From: Clostridium sp. 12(A)
Lineage (GTDB): Bacteria; Bacillota; Clostridia; Lachnospirales; Lachnospiraceae
Direction of reading: 5' to 3'
DNA length: 64,000 bases
NCBI GenBank assembly: GCA_000526575.1
Contig: JAGI01000002.1
Span: forward strand, 124,001-188,000
Shown here: piece by piece, positions 44,117 through 53,246 of the stretch
Layout: every line of letters begins with the position of its first letter
Position numbering within the stretch: the first letter of the stretch is position 1
Translations under genes and position numbers: made by a program
The notes under the pieces: generated by a model
What the model was told of the DNA's origin: nothing
The model's input: only the letters and a program-made list of their open reading frames with translations
Databases searched by the model: none

Positions 44117-45511
44117 GTGGCATTCAGTAGTTTAGAATTTATTTTTCGTTTTTTTCCGGCATTTCTGGCACTCTATTATGTTGCGCCTTATAAGCATCGA
44201 AACAAAGTCCTTCTTATAGGAAGTCTTTGTTTTTATGCCCTGGGAGATTTCCGGTATCTTCCTCTGATTTTAGCATCAGTTGGAATCAATTATCTCATTG
44301 TCAGACAGATGATCCGTCATCGGGATCATGAAAAGATCTGGCTTCTTTTATCCCTGGTATATAATATAGGGACCTTGTTTTTCTTTAAATATTCAAATTT
44401 CTTAATTGAAAATATAAATGCCATAGCGCAGGTGTTTCACTGGGAGAAAGAATTGCCCGTGTTAAATCTTTCACTCCCCCTGGGGATCAGCTTTTATACC
44501 TTTCAGGTGATTTCCTGTGTGATCGATGTATATCGTAAGGAAATCGGTGAAGAGCTTACGTTCTTAAATTTTGCTACGTATGTCACCATGTTTCCTAAAA
44601 TATTATCCGGGCCAATTACTTCCTATGGAGAAATTTCAGAGGAGCTGTCCGTCAGAAAATATAACATCTTTAAGTTAGAGATCGGACTAAGGTATTTTAT
44701 TCTTGGCTTGGGCATGAAGGTGTTGGTGGCAGACCGCATCGGGCTGTTATGGAACGACATTCAGACCATAGGCTTTCAGAGTATTTCCACTCCTCTGGCA
44801 TGGCTGGGTTCTCTGGCATACAGTCTCCAGATTTATCTGGATTTTCAGGGCTATTCCCTTATGGCAATCGGTGTGGGAAGAATGCTGGGCTTTCACCTCC
44901 CGGCCAACTTTAACCACCCCTATATGTCAAAATCCATTACGGAATTCTGGCGCAGGTGGCATATGACCCTTGGCATGTGGTTTCGCAGCTATGTATATAT
45001 ACCGCTGGGAGGAAACCGGTATGGCTTAAAACGCCTTGCCGCCAATCTTTTTGCAGTATGGATTCTTACCGGCTTATGGCATGGTGCCAGCTGGAATTTT
45101 GTCTTGTGGGGAATTCTTTTGTTCCTGTTAATTCTTCTGGAAAAGCTTTTTTATAAACCACTTCTTGACCGGTCAAAGATTCTGGCGAGACTTTATATGC
45201 TTTTTGTAATACCTGTTACCTGGATTATCTTTGCGGTCAATCATTTGAAAGACCTCATGATTTACTTGGGCAGGATGTTTGGCATATACCAGGGGGTCAA
45301 TGTAAATCCAAACGACTACGTTCGGTATTTCAGTCAGTATAAATGGATATTTCTCATTGGAGGTTTTCTTTGCTTTCCTTATGGAAAACGTATATTTAAC
45401 CGATTTCAGAACAGCTGGGCATGTACTTTATTCTTGCTGGCAATATTCTGGTATTCTGTTTACTTCATTTCCAATGGGGCAAATAATCCCTTCCTATATT
45501 TTAAATTTTAG
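44117..45511 (+). CDS. MBOAT-family O-acyltransferase (AlgI/DltB-like)
   Basis: 464 residues, GTG start after GAGGAGG. About 10-12 membrane helices. The catalytic MBOAT histidine lies in L-T-G-L-W-H-G-A-S-W-N-F (about 315), with the family R-R-W-H-M-T-L-G-M-W-F-R before it. It transfers acetyl or another acyl group from the cytoplasm towards an extracellular acceptor. The next gene encodes an SGNH protein, as in AlgI-AlgJ/PatA-PatB pairs, so together they probably O-acetylate a cell-surface polymer. Confidence 0.9.
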   Translation: MAFSSLEFIFRFFPAFLALYYVAPYKHRNKVLLIGSLCFYALGDFRYLPLILASVGINYLIVRQMIRHRDHEKIWLLLSLVYNIGTLFFFKYSNFLIENINAIAQVFHWEKELPVLNLSLPLGISFYTFQVISCVIDVYRKEIGEELTFLNFATYVTMFPKILSGPITSYGEISEELSVRKYNIFKLEIGLRYFILGLGMKVLVADRIGLLWNDIQTIGFQSISTPLAWLGSLAYSLQIYLDFQGYSLMAIGVGRMLGFHLPANFNHPYMSKSITEFWRRWHMTLGMWFRSYVYIPLGGNRYGLKRLAANLFAVWILTGLWHGASWNFVLWGILLFLLILLEKLFYKPLLDRSKILARLYMLFVIPVTWIIFAVNHLKDLMIYLGRMFGIYQGVNVNPNDYVRYFSQYKWIFLIGGFLCFPYGKRIFNRFQNSWACTLFLLAIFWYSVYFISNGANNPFLYFKF

Positions 45512-45538
45512 GAGTACATATAATACGAAAGGAAGCGT

Positions 45539-46558
45539 ATGAAACATTTAGGAGACTTTAAACGATACCGTCTGCTTGCCCTGGTTTTGCTCAGCTCCCT
45601 GGCATTATCTTTGATAGGATTCGCAGGGAAAAATACGGTTTACGCAGATGATACCGTGGATATATTAAAAGCCCCTCAGCTAATGGTGGTGTTGGAAGGT
45701 TTAAAACAGGGCAGATATCCGTGGGATATCCTGACCCATGGAGTGAGACCGGCGGAAGTATCTGAAGATCCTGGACTCATAGGAGAGACAGGGATTACAA
45801 AAGAGACAGAAGGCACAAAAGAAACAGAGGCCATGAAAGAGTCAGAAGCCTTGAAGGAATCAGAGGATAATAGCCAGGAAAACCAGGCTGTGGAACCGGA
45901 ACAGACAGAAGCGTCTGTAGAAGAAGAGAAGTCCCCTCCATCTGAAGTCCCAAACAAGAGTCCTTTTACAAGAGTAGATGAGAGCTATTTTGATGATGCA
46001 CTATTTATCGGAGACTCAAGGACTGTGGGCTTATCCCAGTATTCCAATTGGAAAAATCCTGCATATTATGCAGACGTAGGTCTTACGGTTTATTCCGTAT
46101 TTGATAAAAAGGTTGCAACGGTAAATGGGGAGACCATGACCATAGACCAGGCTCTAAAAAGGCAGAAGTTTGGAAAAATCTATATCATGCTTGGAATCAA
46201 TGAACTTGGAAGAGGAACGACAGAGACTTTTGCAAAGAAGTATAGTGAAGTAATTGGAAGAATTAAGGAGCTTCAGCCCGATGCCATTATATTTATAGAA
46301 GGAATCATGGGAGTATCAAAAAAGAAGTCAGATTCCGATCCGATCTTCAATAACAGAAATATACAGGAGAGAAATGCCGCAATTCAGTCTCTGGCAGATG
46401 ATACGTCTTTATTCTATATTGATGTAAATCAGGTGATTATGGATGGTACAGGTGGGATTCCTTCTGATTATACGTTTGATAACGTCCATCTAAAGGCAGC
46501 TTACTATAAAATCTGGACAGAGTTTCTTTTGGACCATGGAGTCATAAGAAAACCTTAA
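45539..46558 (+). CDS. Membrane-anchored SGNH/GDSL-type esterase or acetyltransferase
   Basis: 339 residues. An N-terminal signal anchor or signal peptide (about 8-30, L-L-A-L-V-L-L-S-S-L-A-L-S-L-I-G) is followed by a Glu/Thr/Lys-rich low-complexity linker (about 80-140) with near-repeats of K-E-T-E and K-E-S-E. The SGNH domain follows: F-I-G-D-S-R-T-V-G (Ser), M-L-G-I-N-E-L-G (Asn) and D-N-V-H-L-K (Asp/His). It acts outside the membrane, 27 bases after the MBOAT gene, and is the likely second half of a polymer O-acetylation system. Confidence 0.85.
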   Translation: MKHLGDFKRYRLLALVLLSSLALSLIGFAGKNTVYADDTVDILKAPQLMVVLEGLKQGRYPWDILTHGVRPAEVSEDPGLIGETGITKETEGTKETEAMKESEALKESEDNSQENQAVEPEQTEASVEEEKSPPSEVPNKSPFTRVDESYFDDALFIGDSRTVGLSQYSNWKNPAYYADVGLTVYSVFDKKVATVNGETMTIDQALKRQKFGKIYIMLGINELGRGTTETFAKKYSEVIGRIKELQPDAIIFIEGIMGVSKKKSDSDPIFNNRNIQERNAAIQSLADDTSLFYIDVNQVIMDGTGGIPSDYTFDNVHLKAAYYKIWTEFLLDHGVIRKP

Positions 46559-46700
46559 GGAAACAAAATAAAAATTATAATAATCGGGGGATTCTCATAA
46601 TTGCTTTTTTATATTATAATTAAGTCAGTGTGCTTAATTTGACGATAAATGGTACATAATGGATAAAACCCGTATTTTGGGGGATAGAAAGGCATTCTAG

Positions 46701-47717
46701 ATGGATCGATTCGGTGATATTTTTAGTAATACGGTTGTTAAAAAGGTTTTTAGTATTTTACTCCTCGCTTTGTTCATGTATTTGTTCCGGGGTATGTTCA
46801 ATCAGCTTCTCCTTATTTTTATTATTACCTTTATCTTCGGTCAGCTGCAAAAATATATCTATGATAAGGTAAATGCCAGGATAAAAGTAAGCCGTAAACT
46901 GATCACCATAATGATGTATGCAGTGATTCTTCTTATTTTTACCATCAGTGGTATTGTATACATTCCTAAAGTGACCCAGCAGCTGTTTGATATCGTCAAT
47001 TTGATATCGAAATTTGATTTGAACCAGTTGCAGTCGGAGATTAACATCAATCTCATTAGCAGCATTCCCAAGGAGCAGATTGACGGATATATCCGAATGG
47101 CAGAAAGTCATCTTCTCAGCTTTGTTGCAACGGCTGGTACATTCAGCATTAATCTGGTTCTTTCCTTTTTAATCAGCTTCCTCTTTTTATTGGAGAGAGA
47201 TGAGATTATTGGCTTTTTAAAGCACATGGAGAATAGTAAGGTATCTTTTCTTTTTGAATATTCTGTTTACTATGGAAAGAAGTTTTTAAATTCCTTTGGT
47301 AAAGTCATTGAATTACAGATTGTCATTGCTTTTATTAACTCCGTATTATCTGTACTTGCTCTGACTCTAATGGGATTTCCTCAGACCTTGGGACTGGGAG
47401 CCATGATTTTCATTCTGGGACTGATTCCTGTAGCTGGTGTGATTATTTCACTGATTCCGCTTACTATTATTGCATTTAACATCGGTGGTGCCATTAAGAT
47501 TATTGAGGTCATTGTTATGATCGTGGTGCTTCATTCTCTGGAGACCTACGTCCTAAATCCTAAGTTAATGTCAGCTAAAACAAAGATTCCAGTATTTCTG
47601 GTGTTTTTAATCTTGTTAGTCAGCGAGCATTATATCGGGGTATGGGGATTGCTGTTCGGGATTCCGCTTTTTATGTTCTTGCTGGATATTTTAGATATTA
47701 AAGTGAAAGAGAAATAA
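46701..47717 (+). CDS. AI-2E/PerM-family membrane protein
   Basis: 338 residues with about seven to eight membrane helices and a central soluble stretch (about 85-140), as in the AI-2E transporter (PerM/YdiK) family. The C-terminal repeats of the family (F-L-G-L-I-P-V-A-G-like I-L-G-L-I-P-V-A-G-V near 245; L-E-T-Y-V-L-N-P-K near 285) are clear. Export of autoinducer-2 is established only for a few members; others are Na+/H+ antiporters or unknown. The ATG is preceded by a weak ribosome site (GAAAGG). Confidence 0.88.
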   Translation: MDRFGDIFSNTVVKKVFSILLLALFMYLFRGMFNQLLLIFIITFIFGQLQKYIYDKVNARIKVSRKLITIMMYAVILLIFTISGIVYIPKVTQQLFDIVNLISKFDLNQLQSEININLISSIPKEQIDGYIRMAESHLLSFVATAGTFSINLVLSFLISFLFLLERDEIIGFLKHMENSKVSFLFEYSVYYGKKFLNSFGKVIELQIVIAFINSVLSVLALTLMGFPQTLGLGAMIFILGLIPVAGVIISLIPLTIIAFNIGGAIKIIEVIVMIVVLHSLETYVLNPKLMSAKTKIPVFLVFLILLVSEHYIGVWGLLFGIPLFMFLLDILDIKVKEK

Positions 47718-47733
47718 AAATAATGATATTGGA

Positions 47734-47767
47734 AAGCCAGCCCTTCTTACTTAAGAACGGCTGGCTT
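47734..47767. terminator. Terminator hairpin between convergent genes
   Basis: AAGCCAGCC-TTCTTA pairs with TAAGAA-GGCTGGCTT (one mismatched C-C). The T runs are weak on both sides; it probably serves both convergent units. Confidence 0.6.
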
Positions 47768-47770
47768 AAC

Positions 47771-48895
47771 TTATTCTGAAAATATAGCCTTATATTCCTG
47801 GTCACTCAACTCTCTTCCTTTCGTAGTAAGTTTTATGACCTCATTTTCAATACTCACATTACCTTCTTTTAATAAGTATTTTACAATTTTATTTGTAAAC
47901 GCTTCATCCCAATGAAAATGGGCGGAAAGAGTATGAAGGCCGGCTTCCTGGCTTTCTGCCTCGCTTCCTTCGTGTTGGTATAGATGAAAGAGCAATGTTT
48001 TCATGCTGAAATCCAGTTTTTGCCTTTTGTGTCTTCGGATGGAGCTTATAAAGCCCTTTTTTGGTGCCGTAATAAATACAAGAAAGAATACAAATCCAGT
48101 CATAACAGCCATACTGCCTGAGATAGAAGCATCCAGCCAGGAAGCCAGATAAAAGCCTGAGATGCCATTGACAGCACCGATTCCTGTACTGAGCATCAGC
48201 ATATGCTTTAAGTCATCGGTCAAAAGATAAGCCGTAGCAGGCGGTCCAATCATAAAGGCAACCACCAGTACAGAACCAACTGCTTCAAAAGCTCCTACGG
48301 TTGTCATGGAAACCAGCAACATCAACCCATAATGAATGAGAGTCGGAGAGATTCCCAGTACCGCGGACAGGATAGGATCAAAGGTAACTACTTTTAATTC
48401 CTTAAAAAATACTATGATACAAATCAGATTAATAAGGAGCAAGGTCAGTGTGCTGTAAATTGCTTTCGCACCAATGTCATAGCCAAACAAGATCATTCGG
48501 TTAAATGGAGCAAATGCAAGCTCACCTAACAAAACGGAATCCGTATCCAGATGCACAGAACCTGCGTATCTGGTAATCAGTATGATGGCTATGGAAAATA
48601 ACAGGGGAAATACAATCCCAATGGAAGCATCCTCAGAAAGGAGCTTTGTACGGTTTAATGTTTCTGTCAGCCATACGGTTGCAAGGCCCATAAAGGCAGC
48701 TCCTGCAATCAGAAGCGGGGAAGATAAGTCGTGGGTCAGGAAAAAGGCAAGGACAATACCTAGAAGAATGGTATGAGTAATGGAATCAGACATCATTGAC
48801 ATTTTCCTTAATACAAGAAATACTCCAGGCAGGGAGCAGGCAACGGCCACGATGACCGCAATCAGTTGAATTTCAAATTGTGGAGACATCTTCAT
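47771..48895 (-). CDS. mntD: Metal ABC transporter permease fused to a C-terminal winged helix
   Basis: 374 residues. Residues 1-275 are a typical ABC-3 permease for Mn2+/Zn2+/Fe2+ (about eight helices; P-G-V-F-L-V-L-R-K-M-S-M-M-S-D-S-I-T-H-T near 24-43). The last 85 residues are soluble and look like a winged helix of the DtxR/MarR kind (L-S-A-H-F-H-W-D-E-A-F-T-N-K-I-V-K-Y-L then K-L-T-T-K-G-R-E-L). Such fusions exist in Firmicutes but their role is unclear. It is the last gene of the operon and overlaps the other permease gene by 23 bases. Mn is favoured because of the MntR-type regulator, but Zn is possible. Confidence 0.85.
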   Translation of the reverse strand: MKMSPQFEIQLIAVIVAVACSLPGVFLVLRKMSMMSDSITHTILLGIVLAFFLTHDLSSPLLIAGAAFMGLATVWLTETLNRTKLLSEDASIGIVFPLLFSIAIILITRYAGSVHLDTDSVLLGELAFAPFNRMILFGYDIGAKAIYSTLTLLLINLICIIVFFKELKVVTFDPILSAVLGISPTLIHYGLMLLVSMTTVGAFEAVGSVLVVAFMIGPPATAYLLTDDLKHMLMLSTGIGAVNGISGFYLASWLDASISGSMAVMTGFVFFLVFITAPKKGFISSIRRHKRQKLDFSMKTLLFHLYQHEGSEAESQEAGLHTLSAHFHWDEAFTNKIVKYLLKEGNVSIENEVIKLTTKGRELSDQEYKAIFSE

Positions 48896-49796
48896 TCCCT
48901 CCTCTTCTTTTTATCATCTGTTTTAAGTTCCTTCTATGAATCATCTTTTGTAAGATACCTCTTCCCGGAGCAAACAGGATACTGAATATGACAATGCAGC
49001 TGATAAACACAACAATGGCAGGTCCTGTTGGCAGTTTTGCAGTCAGAGAGCTGGCAATGGTTCCAAGGATTCCAGATACAGCACCAAAGACGGCAGACAG
49101 CATGACCATGACCCATAAGCGGTCGGTCCATTGCCTGGCAGCAACTGCGGGAGCGATCAGCATGGCGCTCATTAATATGACACCTACGGTCTGCAGGCCA
49201 ATAATAATTGCCATAACAATCATAAATGACAGCAGAAGATTAATTTTATTGGCTGGAAGACCAAGGCTCCTGGCATATTCCATATCAAAGATAAATAGCT
49301 TAAATTCTTTCCAGAACAGGAGTACCAGGATAAGAAGTATGACTCCGCACAGGCTCATAAAGATCACGTCTCTTTGCAGCAGGGTAGAAGCCTGCCCGAA
49401 GATAAAGCGTTTTAATCCGGCCTGATTGGAGTTTGGTATTTTCTGAACAAAGGTGAGGAGTACCAGCCCAAATCCAAAGAATACAGACATGACAAGGGCG
49501 AGTGCGCTGTCAAATTTGATTCTGGTATGTTTTACAATGCTGATGATAAATAAAGTGGCCATTAAGCCTGAGACCAAGGCTCCAAGAAGAAGCACTTCCG
49601 TGTGCTTGGAGCCGGTTAGTATGAACGCCAGTATGACACCAGGCAAAGCGGCATGGGACACACCGTCACCTAAAAGACTTTGCTTACGAAGGACTGCGAA
49701 GCTTCCTAATATACCGCTTAATAAGCCTAAAATGGCTGAGCCAAGGGCCACGGTCTGAAACGTGTAGTCTTTAAAAAGGGTAAATACCTGTTCCAT
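48873..49796 (-). CDS. mntC: Metal ABC transporter permease
   Basis: 307 residues of the ABC-3 family with about eight helices and the conserved S-L-L-G-D-G-V-S-H-A-A-L-P-G (35-48). It forms the membrane channel with the second permease, whose gene overlaps its end by 23 bases. It follows the ATPase gene after 14 bases. Confidence 0.9.
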   Translation of the reverse strand: MEQVFTLFKDYTFQTVALGSAILGLLSGILGSFAVLRKQSLLGDGVSHAALPGVILAFILTGSKHTEVLLLGALVSGLMATLFIISIVKHTRIKFDSALALVMSVFFGFGLVLLTFVQKIPNSNQAGLKRFIFGQASTLLQRDVIFMSLCGVILLILVLLFWKEFKLFIFDMEYARSLGLPANKINLLLSFMIVMAIIIGLQTVGVILMSAMLIAPAVAARQWTDRLWVMVMLSAVFGAVSGILGTIASSLTAKLPTGPAIVVFISCIVIFSILFAPGRGILQKMIHRRNLKQMIKRRGGNEDVSTI

Positions 49797-49810
49797 ATTT
49801 ATGCACCTCC

Positions 49811-50569
<759 letters not shown>

Positions 50570-50593
50570 ATGGTTTCCTCCTTACTGAAATAA

Positions 50594-51526
50594 CTATTTT
50601 AAAGCTCCTACGATAGTGTCAACATTGGCTTTTACTGTGAGAAGGTAGGTTTCAGCGCCGGAATTTTTGCCTCCCAGGGAATCTGAGTAAAGCTCTCCGC
50701 CTATGGCAACATCAAACCCCTTTGATTTAACTGCCGCCTGAAGGGCCTCTATGGTTTTAGGCGGAACAGAAGATTCCACAAAAACGGCTTTTATCTTACG
50801 CTTGGTAATAAAATCTGCCAGGGTGCTTACATCGGCAGTTCCTGCCTCCGCATCCGTACTGATTCCCTGTAGTCCTCTTACTTCAAGACCATATGCCTTG
50901 CCAAAATATTGAAACGCATCATGTGCTGTGATGAGAACTCTCTGATCTTTTGGTATTTCATTGATTCTGTCCCTTATGTAGGTATCCAGTTTTTCCAGCT
51001 CTAAGGTATAGGCTTCTAAGTTTTTCTTATAAGCCTGGGCATGACTGGGATCTGCTTCTGACAGACGGTCTGCTACCGTTTTTGCTGCTGATTTCCACAG
51101 GGAAACCTGAAACCAGATATGTGGATCATGGACAGAGCTGTCGTCCTCCCAGGATAATAATTGATCTTTTGGAAGGCCATCTTCAATACAGATTACGGTA
51201 CTGCCGCGATCTGTGAGGGACTGAAAAATCTCACCCATCTTTCCTTCCAGATGCAAGCCATTGTAAACAACGACATCAGCATTTTGCATCAATGTAACAT
51301 CTCCGGCACTTGCCTGGTATAAATGGGGATCAATTCCAGGCCCCATAAGCCCATCTACATTTACATGTTCTCCACCAATGACTCTGGATAAGTCAGCAAG
51401 CATAGTGGTGGTGGCTACAATGTTTAAGGTATCACTGGTTTTCTTCTGTTCTGCTTTTTGGCATCCTGTTATCATCATTACTGTCATAAGGCAGAAACTT
51501 AACAAAACCATACATTTTTTCATCAT
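50594..51526 (-). CDS. mntA: Metal-binding lipoprotein of the ABC transporter (ZnuA/MntA family)
   Basis: 310 residues. A lipoprotein signal ends in M-I-T-G-C (C22). The cluster A-I fold has metal-ligand candidates H in G-I-D-P-H-L-Y and H in H-D-P-H-I-W, H in I-T-A-H-D-A-F-Q-Y-F and an acidic residue near the C-terminus. There is no long His-rich loop, which favours Mn over Zn. GGAGG precedes the first ATG. It is the second gene of the operon, 14 bases after the regulator gene. Confidence 0.9.
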   Translation of the reverse strand: MMKKCMVLLSFCLMTVMMITGCQKAEQKKTSDTLNIVATTTMLADLSRVIGGEHVNVDGLMGPGIDPHLYQASAGDVTLMQNADVVVYNGLHLEGKMGEIFQSLTDRGSTVICIEDGLPKDQLLSWEDDSSVHDPHIWFQVSLWKSAAKTVADRLSEADPSHAQAYKKNLEAYTLELEKLDTYIRDRINEIPKDQRVLITAHDAFQYFGKAYGLEVRGLQGISTDAEAGTADVSTLADFITKRKIKAVFVESSVPPKTIEALQAAVKSKGFDVAIGGELYSDSLGGKNSGAETYLLTVKANVDTIVGALK

Positions 51527-51540
51527 AAATATCCTCCATT

Positions 51541-52209
51541 CTATTCTTTGTTTTTAGTTTCACTCCTGGCAGCTACATAAATCTGACAGGCGGCTTTATG
51601 GCTGATCCGTATTTTTTTATCTCCAAGTGTCAGGGTAAAGGGACCTTCATAATCATCCACCGAAAGGACTGTTATCTGGCTTCCTATTTCAATTCCCTGT
51701 GTCTGCAGGTAATCAAGAAGTTCTTTTTCTTCCTGCACCTTTTTTATAATGGCTGTTTTACCAGCTGTAAGTGTGGAAAGAAGTGTTAAGGCCCCTTCCT
51801 TTATCTGTCCCATCTGGTTCGGTATTGCATTGCCATGGGGGCAGTACTCCGGATAATTCAAGAAACCCTCCAGCCGGTTCGTAAGCCGGACAGGAGATAC
51901 GTGCTCTAATAATTCAGCATCTTCATGTGCTTCACTCCAGGAATATCCCAGATGCCGGATAAGGAATACCTCCCACAAGCGGTGTCCACGCAAAAGTGAA
52001 ACAGCAATTTCAATTCCTTCCTTTGTCAGCTTTGCTCCTTTATATGGCTCCGTGACAAGCAGTGCTTCCTGACTTAGCTTTGCAAGCATCTCAGATACAG
52101 AAGCCGGTGCTATTTTTAAAGCCTGAGATAGCTGTTTGTTGTTGATAAGATGCTCTGAGCCGCCCAGTTTATATAGTTCTTTTAAATAATCTTCTTTATT
52201 TGGTGTCAT
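51541..52209 (-). CDS. mntR: DtxR/MntR-family metal-dependent regulator
   Basis: 222 residues. The N-terminal winged helix (K-E-D-Y-L-K-E-L-Y-K-L-G; A-P-A-S-V-S-E-M-L-A-K-L-S) is followed by the dimerisation/metal domain (E-x-x-H-x-H-like G-H-R-L-W-E-V-F-L and A-H-E-D-A-E-L-L-E-H-V) and a C-terminal FeoA/SH3-like domain (about 150-218). With bound metal it should repress the operon by binding the palindrome at 52225. It is the first gene of the transporter operon. Confidence 0.9.
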   Translation of the reverse strand: MTPNKEDYLKELYKLGGSEHLINNKQLSQALKIAPASVSEMLAKLSQEALLVTEPYKGAKLTKEGIEIAVSLLRGHRLWEVFLIRHLGYSWSEAHEDAELLEHVSPVRLTNRLEGFLNYPEYCPHGNAIPNQMGQIKEGALTLLSTLTAGKTAIIKKVQEEKELLDYLQTQGIEIGSQITVLSVDDYEGPFTLTLGDKKIRISHKAACQIYVAARSETKNKE

Positions 52210-52224
52210 ATCATCGCCTCCATT

Positions 52225-52240
52225 TTTAGGTATACCTAAA
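52225..52240. promoter_or_regulatory. MntR/DtxR-type operator
   Basis: TTTAGGTATACCTAAA is a perfect 16-bp palindrome 15 bases before the mntR start codon and at the predicted start point of its promoter. The sequence fits the TTTAGG/CCTAAA half-sites of DtxR-family operators. Confidence 0.85.
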
Positions 52241-52248
52241 TTAATTAT

Positions 52249-52277
52249 ATTATATGCCTAAAAATGAAGAAGTGCAA
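52249..52277 (-). promoter_or_regulatory. Promoter of the mntR-metal ABC operon
   Basis: On the minus strand TTGCAC (52272-52277), 17 bases, TATAAT (52249-52254); the expected start falls next to the operator. Confidence 0.8.
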
Positions 52278-52319
52278 GATGTATCACAAAAATAGGAGTG
52301 ATTATCTTTATCATTAAAA

Positions 52320-52430
52320 AAGTTAGCTCAGGCTAAAAAAGTTTCCTGAGACTAATATATATTAAATGAATCAAAGTGTTACAGAAATCCAGCCATTATT
52401 TTTCAGTAAATTGGCTGGATTTCTTTTTTA
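52320..52430 (+). ncRNA. Possible small RNA ending in an orphan terminator
   Basis: An inverted repeat (TTAGCTCAGG near 52325 with CCTGAGACTAA near 52348) is followed by a strong plus-strand terminator (52383-52429: AGAAATCCAGCCA with TGGCTGGATTTCT, then T6). No plus-strand gene lies upstream and the promoter of the next operon (52491) lies downstream of the terminator, so the terminator must end a separate short transcript or block antisense read-through. No clear promoter was found for it. Confidence 0.35.
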
Positions 52431-52490
52431 TCTTTTTTTATATATTGGTTAAATGTATAGATGAGAGAAAGATTGATATATATTTTGAAT

Positions 52491-52519
52491 TTGTTTCCAA
52501 TATACCCCAATGATATAAT
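52491..52519 (+). promoter_or_regulatory. Promoter of the amino-acid ABC operon
   Basis: TTGTTT (52491-52496), 17 bases, TATAAT (52514-52519), 38 bases before the first start codon. Confidence 0.75.
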
Positions 52520-52556
52520 TATTTTAGAATTTATCATACCTAAAGGAGTATAGAAC

Positions 52557-53219
52557 TTGTTTGACTTCACTTATTTTCTAAATGTGTTTCCAACGATTGC
52601 ATCTAAATTACAGGTGACGCTAACGCTGACCTTGACGGCGGCAATGTTCTCCATTCTCATCGGTGTCACCGTAGCCGTTATCGGATATTATAAAATAAAG
52701 ATTCTTTATCCCCTTACCCGTTTTTATTTGTCCATATTAAGGGGAACCCCTCTGGTGGCTCAGTTGTATTTTTTTTATTATGGGCTGGCAAGAGTCAGTG
52801 AGATTGTGCTTAATATGAAGCCGCTGACTGCGGTGGCCTTGGTATTGAGCTTAAATACCGGAGCCTTTATGTCTGAAAGCATTCGTGGAGCCCTTCTGTC
52901 GGTTGACTCTGGGCAAAAGGAAGCTGCCGCCATGCTTGGAATGACAGAGCTTCAGACCATTAGACGGATTGTATTGCCACAGGCGTTTCGCGTGTCATTG
53001 CCGGCCTTATTTAACGATCTGATTAATCTTTTAAAGGCAACATCACTGGCATTCATGCTTGGTGTCAGAGATATTATGGGACAGGCAAAGAGTGAAGGCG
53101 CGCAGTCCTTTCGCTACTTTGAAATCTACCTTGCTGTTATGATTATTTACTGGCTTTTAGTTTTGGGATTTTCTCATCTTCATAAGATTATGGATAGAAA
53201 ATGTATGGAAATGTACTGA
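52557..53219 (+). CDS. Polar amino-acid ABC transporter permease
   Basis: 220 residues, TTG start with AAAGGAG at 52542-52548. Five helices and the HisM-type motif with E-A-A-A-M-L-G-M-T-E and R-I-V-L-P-Q-A (EAA loop, about 121-145) show the family for glutamine, cystine or basic amino acids. It is the first gene of a three-gene transporter unit (permease, binding protein, ATPase). The substrate cannot be told from the sequence. Confidence 0.9.
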   Translation: MFDFTYFLNVFPTIASKLQVTLTLTLTAAMFSILIGVTVAVIGYYKIKILYPLTRFYLSILRGTPLVAQLYFFYYGLARVSEIVLNMKPLTAVALVLSLNTGAFMSESIRGALLSVDSGQKEAAAMLGMTELQTIRRIVLPQAFRVSLPALFNDLINLLKATSLAFMLGVRDIMGQAKSEGAQSFRYFEIYLAVMIIYWLLVLGFSHLHKIMDRKCMEMY

Positions 53220-53246
53220 CAACCATCAAATATTGGGAGGAAAAAA

